From Chara braunii (Eukaryota; Streptophyta; Charophyceae; Charales; Characeae), in NCBI GenBank assembly GCA_003427395.1, contig BFEA01000324.1:1004431-1068430 (forward strand): DNA of 64,000 nt, in the 5' to 3' direction. Below the pieces are notes generated by a model. The model made no database searches. It was given only the letters and a program-made list of their open reading frames with translations, and had not been told where the DNA came from. This document shows positions 45,210-54,154 of this stretch, piece by piece; position 1 is the stretch's first letter, and each line of letters starts with the position of its first letter. A program made the translations under genes and the position numbers.

Positions 45210-45403
45210 CTTGTTCGTACTTCGGTCCGTTTGCCGATTCCGGTTCCTTCCACGGGATGATCTCTTCCGCCTTAGGCACTTTAGCTGGTCGATGCAGACG
45301 TGTCAGTCCGTCCGCGTTGTCGTGCCTCTCCGTCTTTCGATGGATGATGTCGAAGTCGTATTCCTATAGGCGCACTGCCCAACGTCGAATCATGCCCGTG
45401 TAA

Positions 45404-45748
45404 TTAGTGAGTCACTTCAGCGCTAGCAAGAGCTCGTGATCGGTGACAAGGAGAAACTTTCGTCCGTACAGATACGGATGGAAGTGTTGGATTCCCCACA
45501 CTACTGCGTAGCATTCGCCCTGTGGGGCTGAGTCGTTTCTCCGCTCGTCTGGCACCATTCGTGACGCATATTCGATGACGTGTTCGCGACCGTCGTTCCC
45601 CTTCTGCGCTAAGATAGCGGAAATAGCCTCCGGCTGCCAATCCGTGATGAAAATGAACTGCTTCGCGCGGTCCGGCCGGATCAAAATAGGTGTCGTTGCC
45701 AGAGCGTCCTTGAGGGTCCGGAAGGTCCGTTCGCACTCTGCGTCCCAA
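45404..45748 (-). pseudogene. RNase H of element B
   Basis: Ty3-type RNase H-like domain that degrades RNA in the hybrid. Seen: KQFIFITDWQPEAISAILAQ (first Asp), QGECYAVVWGIQHF (Glu) and FLLVTDHELLLAL (second Asp), at about 45412-45690. The frame differs from that of the RT, so a frameshift lies near 45690-45750. Confidence 0.8.
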
Positions 45749-46843
45749 CTGAGGGCTGGTCCTTTCGTAAGAGGTTCGTTAAGGGTCGTGCAATCGCGGC
45801 GAAGCCTTTGATAAAACGACGATAGTACGAGGCTAACCCCAAGAAGGCTTGAACCTGCATTAGTGACGTGGGGACAAGAGCTTCCTTCACCGCCGCGACC
45901 TTTCTCAAGTCGGGCCGCAGTCCTCCACGTGTCACGACGTAGTCCAAGAACGAGATTTCCGAAAGGAAAAATTCGCTCTTTTCGAGCCCGGTCTTGAATT
46001 CAGCGTCTTTCATAGCACCCAACGTCCACTCGATATGTTGTGCATGCCCGTGATAGGTCTCCGAATAAACCAGGATGTCGTCCATGTATACGATGAAGCA
46101 GAAGTTTATCATTCCCTGTGTTAACCGCGTCTTATTGACGAAGTTCTGAAACGTGACATTCATGGCCCGCTGAAACGTGGCGGGCTCGTTGCAAATCCCC
46201 ATTGGGCACCGAACCCATTGCCACGTGCCTTCAAACAGTACGAAGGCCGTCTTCGACCGATCTTTCTCCTTGACCAGAATGTGATGGAAGCCATGCCGAA
46301 TATCAAGCTTACTGAAGTAGTTAGCACACCCAATCGCATTCAACAAATCATCAATCCGAGGGAGGGGGTACACATCTTTGATCGTGATGTCATTCAGTTT
46401 GCGATAATCAATGCATATGTGAATCGATCCATTCTTTTTCAGTACTAATACTACCGGAAACGACCATGGTCCGGTGGAGGGTTCGATCCAACCGCTTGCT
46501 CAAACTCTCGAATCCGCTCGAGAGCCTTTTTCCGTTCTACCAGGGAATATCTGTAAGTTTTGCAGTGAATTGGGGAATGGTTTCCCGTCTGGATCTCGTG
46601 CTGTATGACTAACGACAGTCCAATGTCTGTGTCCGTCACACTAATCGCTCCTTTGTATTCCTTTAGAATATCTGCGATTAGGTGGTGGATCTCCTCAGGT
46701 ACGTATCGGGGTACGTGTAACTCATACAACTCATCCCATATCCTTACATCGATGTGTTTTGTATTCACCCGCTTAGTGTTTTCTGGCGGGGGCGTGAAGA
46801 TGAATGAGTTATCCGATCGCAAGGAACACACCGTGGCCATCAT
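45681..46843 (-). pseudogene. reverse transcriptase of element B
   Basis: The upstream part (46843-46490) reads QTGNHSPIHCKTYRYSLVER.KALERIREFEQA. The frame then shifts by one near 46490, and WIEPSTGPWSFPVVLVLKKN, YPLPRIDDLLNAIG, YFSKLDIRHGFHHI, CNEPATFQRAMN and VYMDDILVYSE (YMDD at about 46077-46090) follow, ending with FLGLASYYRRFIKGFA. This is the standard Ty3/gypsy order. At least one frameshift inactivates it; the catalytic YMDD and the D of SKLDI are intact. Confidence 0.9.
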
Positions 46844-47072
46844 CTGTGCATCTTGTTCTCAAATGGCCACGTGTTCCTCCAGTGTTACTCCGTCTCGAAT
46901 GTATTGCCACGATACAGGTTTCGTTGCGATCTTGATCCTGAGTCCGTTTTCGAGGCGCTCAGGGGGTTCCAAAGAGTTGGTCTCTGCCCCTAAGCGTAAC
47001 AATCGAATCTCTTTTGCAGATGTCAAAAGAGATCGTGGAAGATTCGTGATGTCGCAATAATGTTTTTTGTCC

Positions 47073-49478
47073 TCATATCGTGCGAGCAGAGGCGAGATTC
47101 CTTCGTACAGGGTTCGGTTCCAAAGAATCGACCATCCTCGAAATCTGTACGAGAGGTTCTCCCATAATCATTACTTGTGTTCCCTGCAAATCTTGGCTAG
47201 TCCGGCTCAAGGCTTCTACATTTGTCTGTTGCACGGGATAGTGAATACCTTGCTGCGCCATCTCCAGGATGACTGGATCGTCATCATCACTGTTGTCCTC
47301 GTCTTTGAATGTCTGCCCGTTGTCCCAGGTAATCACACGAAGAGTCCCCGTCATCGTGGGAGAAACTCGCGGGGCTATGTTAGCGGTAGTACGAAGAGTT
47401 AGTCTCATCAGTATAACATAGGGTTTTCCCCCCGTATTTCGGAGGACAATCGATCGTCTTTCAAAGTCCAGATTGGCGCGCAGTGCTACCAGGGCAGGAA
47501 GGTCAAAAAGTACGTCGTAAGTATTGACATCTAGAACCACGACGTCTCCCAACGCATGTACCTTCCCTAATCAAAAGGCAACGTTATTCATTCGTCCCAC
47601 CGTTTTAATCTTCTCTTCGTCTGCTGAGACGAGCTGATCCTTTTCGGTAAGCATGATCAGATCGTTCTTTCTTTCTGCTCTCTCCACTACCCGTAAGGAG
47701 ATAGCTAACACAACGGCTCCCAAATCGATGATAGCATTATATGGAATTCCCCATACCTCGATGTCGCATTCCGCGGATTTCCATGGGATGGGTTTAATTC
47801 GTAGGAAGTGATCATCTTTTTGGATTAGTCCTATGCGTATGGGATCGGAAGTACCTGCGACATTTTCATCTGGTGTTGGTCCTTTCGTTTTTGTGTTTGC
47901 TGCTCGGGTAAGAGCAAACCGTTTCCCATTTGCTTTGCAGTGTTGCAACTTGAACATACGTTCGTTGGCTTGTTCTGATATGGAAAGCAGATGACCGATA
48001 GGAAAGGGGATTCGGTGATCCAAGGCTCGTACGATGTTTAAAACATCGATTTCCCCCGTGACGAAAGTGGGTCCTCCCGACTCCATCTCTCTTGGAGAAG
48101 GTCGCCATTCCGCCACTTCTCGTTGTTCAGGCGCAGGTCTAATCGTACCAATCATCCCAAGCCCCAAATATCCCAGTGTTACATACTGATCTAATGGAAT
48201 AAGCTCCGCGGCTTCCTCCATTGTTGCTAACGTGGTTCTGCTTCCCTTTACTTCTTCCATAAAAGTTTCTACCCGTCCTGGCCCGTTAGCGATCGGTGCT
48301 GCAGCTACCGGTGCGGCTCCGACTCGTTGTTGTGGGGGCCGATGCCGGCAATCCCGGGCTATGTGCCCTGGTTGGTGACATGTGTAACAGACATTCAGAT
48401 TGTCCAGGATCCCTGCTGGCAGTGGTGCCGGAGCCAATCCGTGCTGGATCGGTGAGACATGCACTGCGATGGGTCGCATTTATCTCATCATCGCCTCGAT
48501 TCGAGCATTGTGTTCCCGTTGCTCCTTTTTACTCTCCTGAATCAAATTAACCAATGTAATGGTTAGTTCGAGCAAGGCGGTTGAGTCGGCTGACCGTGCG
48601 GGATTTTCGGTCGGGGGTGGGGGCACTGTCATCACGGGAGCGGGTACGTTGGCAATCACATTTGGGACTAACCGTTTAGGGGTAATTTATTCTAAATAGG
48701 TGACCGGTCCGGATGCAAACCCCATGTTTTCAAACTTGTTTTGCAACGCGGCCAGCTCAGCCTTAGCGCTGGCTAATTCAGACGAGTCTCCTTCCCTAGG
48801 GTAATCTTCCCCTTCGAGGAAACTCACAGCAAACTTTCGCTCCATTTCTTCTGCCGCGACCATGATCTGCTGCAGTGTGTGATTGATGGGGGAGAACTGT
48901 TTTCGCAGTTTCGCCCTCATCGTTCTGCTGCGAAGTCCGTCGATGAACAAATCTCTTCCTACTTGCTCACCTCGCTCTGTTTTCACAAACATTCGGTAAA
49001 ACCGGTTTCGATATTCCGTGACAGACTCGAGGGGTTTTTGGACTCGATCTTTAATCATAAAGAGTGCTTATTCCGGATGGATGTAATTAAACCTATTCAA
49101 AAAATCTCGCTCGAAGGTCGGGAGATCCACCCATACATAGGTGCTAAACCAATTATGAGTGTCCCCTCCTAATCGAGCAGGGATGTTCACCTGGGCTTCG
49201 TTGTCGTCGTACTGCTGAGCGCGGAGCGTGGCTAGCCATGCTCCAGCAAGATGATGCACAGGATCAAACAGATAGAGGTCAGGGGGCGTCATGGGAGCCC
49301 GTGCGGGTGGTGCGGGTTGATTAGGATTCTGCTGGGGATTCGGGTTTTGTTGGGGGTTCTGTTGATTAGCATTCATATTGACCGTCCGTCGAGCCGCAAA
49401 CCGGCTTCTGGTAACGACGGGATCGTGTCGATGCGTGTTTCGGGGTCGGGGTCGTCCCCTGTTAGCCAGATCGCCCAA
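47073..49478 (-). pseudogene. gag: gag-protease of element B
   Basis: A single reading frame runs from ATG 49478 to 47073, broken by TAA at 49068, 48687 and 48480 and TGA at 47571; CAA to TAA (or GAA) and TGG to TGA would explain them. The N-terminus is Asn/Gln/Pro-rich, followed by capsid-like sequence (DPVHHLAGAWLATLRAQQY, FERDFLNRFNYIHPE, VTEYRNRFYRMF). The knuckle CYTCHQPGHIARDC (CCHC) lies near 48335-48380. The protease part has AIIDLGAVVLAIS (D-L-G in place of D-S/T-G) and DVLFDLPALVALRANLDFE. It is followed by a spacer leading to the RT. Confidence 0.85.
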
Positions 49479-49508
49479 CTATGAGTCCTAGAACCCTGCC
49501 ATGTGTCG

Positions 49509-49519
49509 GGCTCCGATAC
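49509..49519 (-). promoter_or_regulatory. primer binding site, tRNA-iMet type
   Basis: Read on the minus strand, GTATCGGAGCC directly follows the LTR end CA. The complement of the initiator tRNA-Met 3' end is TGGTATCAGAGCC, so 10 of 11 bases match with the first two bases replaced by the LTR terminus. This sets the minus orientation. The gag ATG is about 30 nt downstream, so the leader is extremely short. Confidence 0.65.
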
Positions 49520-51819
49520 TGGGGGTGGAGTCCTAGGTCGGAACTAAGATTTCCTGCGGCAAAGTTTCATGGGCATAGATGCAATAGGGCTTAGGGCGAG
49601 GTACTTTCGGTCTTTTAGCGTTCGATCCGTCTGTTTTGGGGGCGGCGGTTCGGGGAGAGGTCTGCCCAGGATGGTTGTGATTCCGATGAGTCGGGCCTTT
49701 GGGTGCAGCCACGTGGCGTCTGTCGTCGCACGTTTGGGTTNNNNNNNNNNNNNNNNNNNNNNNNNNNNNNNNNNNNNNNNNNNNNNNNNNNNNNNNNNNN
49801 NNNNNNNNNNNNNNNNNNNNNNNNNNNNNNNNNNNNNNNNNNNNNNNNNNNNNNNNNNNNNNNNNNNNNNNNNNNNNNNNNNNNNNNNNNNNNNNNNNNN
49901 NNNNNNNNNNNNNNNNNNNNNNNNNNNNNNNNNNNNNNNNNNNNNNNNNNNNNNNNNNNNNNNNNNNNNNNNNNNNNNNNNNNNNNNNNNNNNNNNNNNN
50001 NNNNNNNNNNNNNNNNNNNNNNNNNNNNNNNNNNNNNNNNNNNNNNNNNNNNNNNNNNNNNNNNNNNNNNNNNNNNNNNNNNNNNNNNNNNNNNNNNNNN
50101 NNNNNNNNNNNNNNNNNNNNNNNNNNNNNNNNNNNNNNNNNNNNNNNNNNNNNNNNNNNNNNNNNNNNNNNNNNNNNNNNNNNNNNNNNNNNNNNNNNNN
50201 NNNNNNNNNNNNNNNNNNNNNNNNNNNNNNNNNNNNNNNNNNNNNNNNNNNNNNNNNNNNNNNNNNNNNNNNNNNNNNNNNNNNNNNNNNNNNNNNNNNN
50301 NNNNNNNNNNNNNNNNNNNNNNNNNNNNNNNNNNNNNNNNNNNNNNNNNNNNNNNNNNNNNNNNNNNNNNNNNNNCGCAATCGTTCATGAGCATGCAAGG
50401 TGCTATTAGGCATCGCAGTAACAACAGTAGCTCAAAAGAGGATAAACAGTAATGCAGTATTGACGATTACACAAAAATTCCTACTAGGCTCACGAATGCA
50501 TCAAAATGACAAGCAAAGGCAAAGATCAGGCAAAAGGGAACGCATCAGACATGACATTTATTCATCCATTCATTCGACAAAACATGCACACAAAAAACGA
50601 GATCAAGATCAATCGCAAAATGAGCGTGGGCTGAAACCAAGACAAGGATTCCGTAGACAGAAAAAAAAACGGGCGAGTCGCTCTTAGCCGATATCAAAAT
50701 TTATATATAAAAGCAAGGAGGGGGAAAAGACAAAGAAAACTGCAAATCCATGTCCATCAACCTCAGTTCTCCCTTTTTTTCTCTCTCTCTCTCTGATGCG
50801 GACAGTCCGTCGTCACGCACCAACCCACAAAGTCGTCACCCCGCTTAGTCCTTCTGCACTCGTTAGGTTCGCCCTCGCGCTACAGTCCGTCGTAGCCCCA
50901 TAGGTCAACCCAGCGCATTCGGCACCAGCTCGTCGGGTCGCCCGACTCCCACTTCAACTCACCTCTTACTTCGCCCGCGAGCCGACCCTCACTGATCGCG
51001 CTCCCCAAACTTCCAATAACTGGTTAAAAGAGCTATCTAATCGCGCAACCGAAATTTATAGCGTGCAAGCATGCGCGAAGAGCACGGAATTGCAAGGATT
51101 TAGAAAGGAGATTAGGAGAGGGAGCACCTGCGTTCTGCATGGCCAGATCGCGGCGTGGGGGACGTAGCCTCTCTCCACGCATCGATCCGAGCATGCAGTC
51201 CGGGGGCTAGCTAGACACAGCAAGAGAAAAAGCGAGAGCGGAAAAAATGAAGTCCAAGAAAAAAGATACAGTTACAATGGCGCCCGCCCAAAATAAGAGT
51301 TATACACACGATTAAGGGGGCCGACTAATCAGAGCTCCGTTGCAGTCGTTAAAAGAAGCGCATAAGCAAAAAGCGCTGCGCGACAAAAAAAAATTCTAAA
51401 TTCATAAATTCCTAGCTAATGGAAAAAGAAGCCCAAATTCCGAAAAAAAAATCCGAAGTTCCGAGAGCCGTTAAAGGTTCGACAAGATTTGAAAAAAGAA
51501 ATTCAAAAAGAATAAAACAAAATTCCCGCGCGACCTCCGCGCCTAAATCCGACAACAACACAGAAAAGAAGCGACGTCAACCGTTATTAATCGCGCCTGG
51601 TCGGCGCGACAACCACTCAATCAGTCATCTCGGGACTTGCCCGACCCTGAATCCTGCCATCCGAAAAGAAGCGACGAAAGAGAAAAGACGAAAAAGCGAG
51701 GACACTTATGCAATTCTCCCTCAATCCCGATCTCCCGTAATTGGCCCATGCTTCCCAGCTTCGGACCCTTCATTGTTATCGCGCAGAAAATCGCGCGGAA
51801 CAGAAATCGGTTCGTCACA
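49520..51819 (-). repeat. 5' LTR of element B (right copy)
   Basis: 2300 bp including 635 N (49741-50375). The flanks of the gap are identical to those in the left copy (ends CGCACGTTTGGGTT, resumes CGCAATCGTTCATGAGCATG), so the same LTR segment failed to assemble twice. Substitutions against the left copy are common, so the insertion is not recent. Confidence 0.9.
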
Positions 51820-51974
51820 AGAGGATGAGATAGATGAGGAAAATATAGATAAACAAGATTGAGAGAAGAATATAGATTATTTTCAACAAAAAAAAGTCTG
51901 TGTGGCGAAGGAAAGAGCGATGGCCTTAAGATGTCATCATTGAATTGACCGGCCCTAGGAAATTCAGAACAATT

Positions 51975-52055
51975 TTATTTTGGCTAACTGATTGTATCTG
52001 GATTCGAACTTGGGTCTGTATTTCAACAGTTTGTGGGTGTACCAACTGAGCTATG
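51975..52055 (-). repeat. tRNA-derived SINE head
   Basis: On the minus strand: GGGCATAGCTCAGTTGGTAC (A-box), CTGTTGAAATACAG (anticodon arm, GAA reading as Phe-type) and AAGTTCGAATCC (B-box). It shares GTTGAAATACAGAC with 5005-5075. The extra bases between arms argue for a SINE rather than a working tRNA gene. Confidence 0.6.
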
Positions 52056-52147
52056 CCCATCGGTAAGGGGAATTTTCTTTCGAAAGTACTCTCGAATTCC
52101 GTCTGACAACTTTTGAAAAATGCCTCGTTTCGAAGGGCAGTGTGGCG

Positions 52148-52196
52148 AGCCCCTATAGCAGATTGTGAATCTGAAGACACGGGTTCAACTAAACCA
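52148..52196 (+). repeat. tRNA-like 3' portion, His-type anticodon
   Basis: GCAGATTGTGAATCTGAAG has a stem CAGA/TCTG with loop TTGTGAA (GTG), followed by ACACGGGTTCAACTAAACC with a B-box-like core. The 5' half is not recognisable, so it is treated as a relic. Confidence 0.4.
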
Positions 52197-52223
52197 AAAA
52201 CAAAACAAGGGGTAACTTCAGTA

Positions 52224-52388
52224 GAGTCACAAAAATGAGTTATCATTGCACTATGGGGCAAGATACAGTTTGCAGTTGCACTTGGGGCACCCTATCTGGC
52301 CAGAAAGCTGGGTTGTATACATTGCCCGAACTGCAATTCGAAACTGTATATTGGCCCCAAGTGCAATTATAACTCATTTTTGTGACTC
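52224..52388. mobile_element. small inverted-repeat element (MITE-like)
   Basis: The ends start GAGTCACAAAAATGAGTTAT and continue .ATTGCACT.-GGGGC on both strands, giving about 36-bp arms with few mismatches across only 165 bp. No ORF. A matching target duplication was not seen. Confidence 0.6.
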
Positions 52389-52396
52389 CCGCGTAA

Positions 52397-52512
52397 TTTT
52401 TCCAAAAAACAAAATGCCTCTTGCACATTGTGACAGAAGGCCAAAGCCTGAACGTAGTTTCTCCAAAAAACAAAATGCCCCTTGCACATGACAGAAGGCC
52501 AAAGACTGAACG
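52397..52512. repeat. about 58-bp tandem duplication
   Basis: TCCAAAAAACAAAATGCC.C then TTGCACAT, GACAGAAGGCCAAAG and CTGAACG occur twice in direct order (52397-52455 and 52457-52512), the first copy with a few extra bases. Confidence 0.9.
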
Positions 52513-52792
52513 CTTCGCCGCCTTTGAAGATAAAATTGCCTGGTCTGCGGCACATGCATTCAACGACTTTTCAGAAGCAACGAGTATATGTGCCCCAGAT
52601 TGGGTCCTTTTTCTTTTCAAAAGCGGCGAGAGAGAATTCTTTTTGAGGCGTTGGATTTCGTCAAATCGCACTTGGTGAATGCAGGAGCAAAGGCCCAACG
52701 CTGGGCTTCTGCGCTGACAAGGCTCACCAAAAGCAAAAAAAGACAGTTTGTCAAGAAGAACAAAGATTGAGCTTGTGACCCGCTCTCTCTCC

Positions 52793-52975
52793 CAAGTGGC
52801 TGAGTGGCTGCGCGGTACCAGTTACAAGATGTATCAATGGGACTCTGGACTCGGTTTCCAGCAGGTGCTGCTCCCCACCAATAGATGGAGCAGCCCGACA
52901 GATAAGCCCTCCATTCTGACGGTTCTCTTAACACGGCCGGGATAGAGGGCTTACACAAGGTTTTTTTGTTTTGCA
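52793..52975 (+). repeat. SINE-like element with tRNA-Leu/Ser-type head
   Basis: CAAGTGGCTGAGTGGCTGCG matches the A-box pattern of type-II tRNAs (TGGCTGAGTGG). The body of about 150 bp ends in a T/A-rich tail. The B-box is not clear, so confidence is moderate. Confidence 0.45.
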
Positions 52976-54154
52976 AAAAAAAAACAAAAAAAAAAAAACC
53001 TAGTAACTCACTCACTCACCCCCATGTGCACACGCTACCGTAGCACGAATCGGTCTTGTCCTGCGAGGAGCTTCATGCTTCCCAAGCACTCAGAGACGAA
53101 CACAGCACTGGGCCCTGGCGGTAGTGTTCAGCGGCTTACGGGCTACCGCCCGTAGCATAGCACGAATCTCCCCCATTGAACGTCAGATTCGTGGGGTCTA
53201 CATAGGCGGTGAAGCAGCTGCCATAATCGTAATCGCACTGTTTGACGATACATAGCAACGAGGGCACGAACGGTTTTTTTAATTTTCGCCGTAGTTTATT
53301 TAGTCGCACGTGTGCTTTCGCGGCAGCGGCGTGTCCTAAGCGTTCCGGTACGGCTACTCATACGATCTGTGGGAGCGGGAAGGGTGGCTCGTCTAACCGA
53401 CACACAGAAGAGAGAGTACCAGCTGAGAGGGTGAAGAAGTCGTTCAGTGTTTTGCGGAGGTGGTTTCTAGCGCTTTCCCAAGCCTGTAGAGTCTGTGTGT
53501 GGACAGCTCAAGGATCTGGAGTGAGGTGTTAGAGGCAGAGCGGGCGTGCGGAAGGCTGTGCTCAGCCGCCAGACTTGTCGGAGTTGCAGGCGAGGTAGTT
53601 AACCCTCGTCCTCCAAACAGCAATCAGACAGCGGAAGGTAGCTAGCTGATCGCCATGCCCGCCGAACAAAATGCACTTGTCCTGCCGCGAGGCCGTCTGC
53701 CAAATCGCTGTATTATTTTTTGATGTACGATATCTGTTCTTGAAGGAGGAGGGATGATAATGATAATGAGAGGATTCAATGATTGATAGTAAGTAAGTTG
53801 TACATTTGCGTCATCTTCCCGCCGCCTCCGTGTGGGCAGCGTAGGTGGTACTTAGCGTCGTGGACACCTTTGTAACGAACTTGTCAACGGACCGACAAAA
53901 CAGGGCGGAAGGGTGGGGGGGTGTGTGTGGGGGGGGGAGATTGGGCCGGGGAGAAGGAGGGAGGAGGAGAGGAAGAAGGAAGAAGCGGGGACGCTGTGAA
54001 AGGGGCGTGGGCGGGGAGTTATATGCATGATAAAGTGGATTGAAAAGCTGTAGAGGAAACGAGTAGATGGGTGAATAGGTGTGGTGGGCGGGCATGGGTG
54101 GGTGCGCGCGCGTCACTAATTGGCCCAAAAAACTTTCGCGCGTAGAATAAAGGC

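Larger units (their letters stand above)
38758..51819 (-). mobile_element. element B: Ty3-type LTR retroelement
   Basis: Direct repeats 38758-41180 and 49520-51819 start TGGGGGTGGAGTCC and end GTTCGTCACA on the plus strand, giving TG...CA ends. Between them, on the minus strand, lie gag, protease, RT, RNase H, a zinc cluster and integrase in Ty3/gypsy order, then an extra ORF. The 5-bp flanks (GAAAG left, AGAGG right) do not match, so the target duplication is lost or the copy is recombinant. Several stops and frameshifts make it non-autonomous. Confidence 0.9.
51820..54154. other. intergenic stretch with small mobile-element relics
   Basis: Contains tRNA-like segments, an inverted-repeat element and a short tandem repeat, listed separately. 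53000-54154 shows no repeat partner and no supported ORF and may include the upstream region of the gene at 54155. A G-run lies at 53917-53937. Confidence 0.45.

Noticed and set aside
38753-51824. Target-site duplication for element B
   Set aside because: The flanks GAAAG and AGAGG do not match; only a decayed match could be argued.
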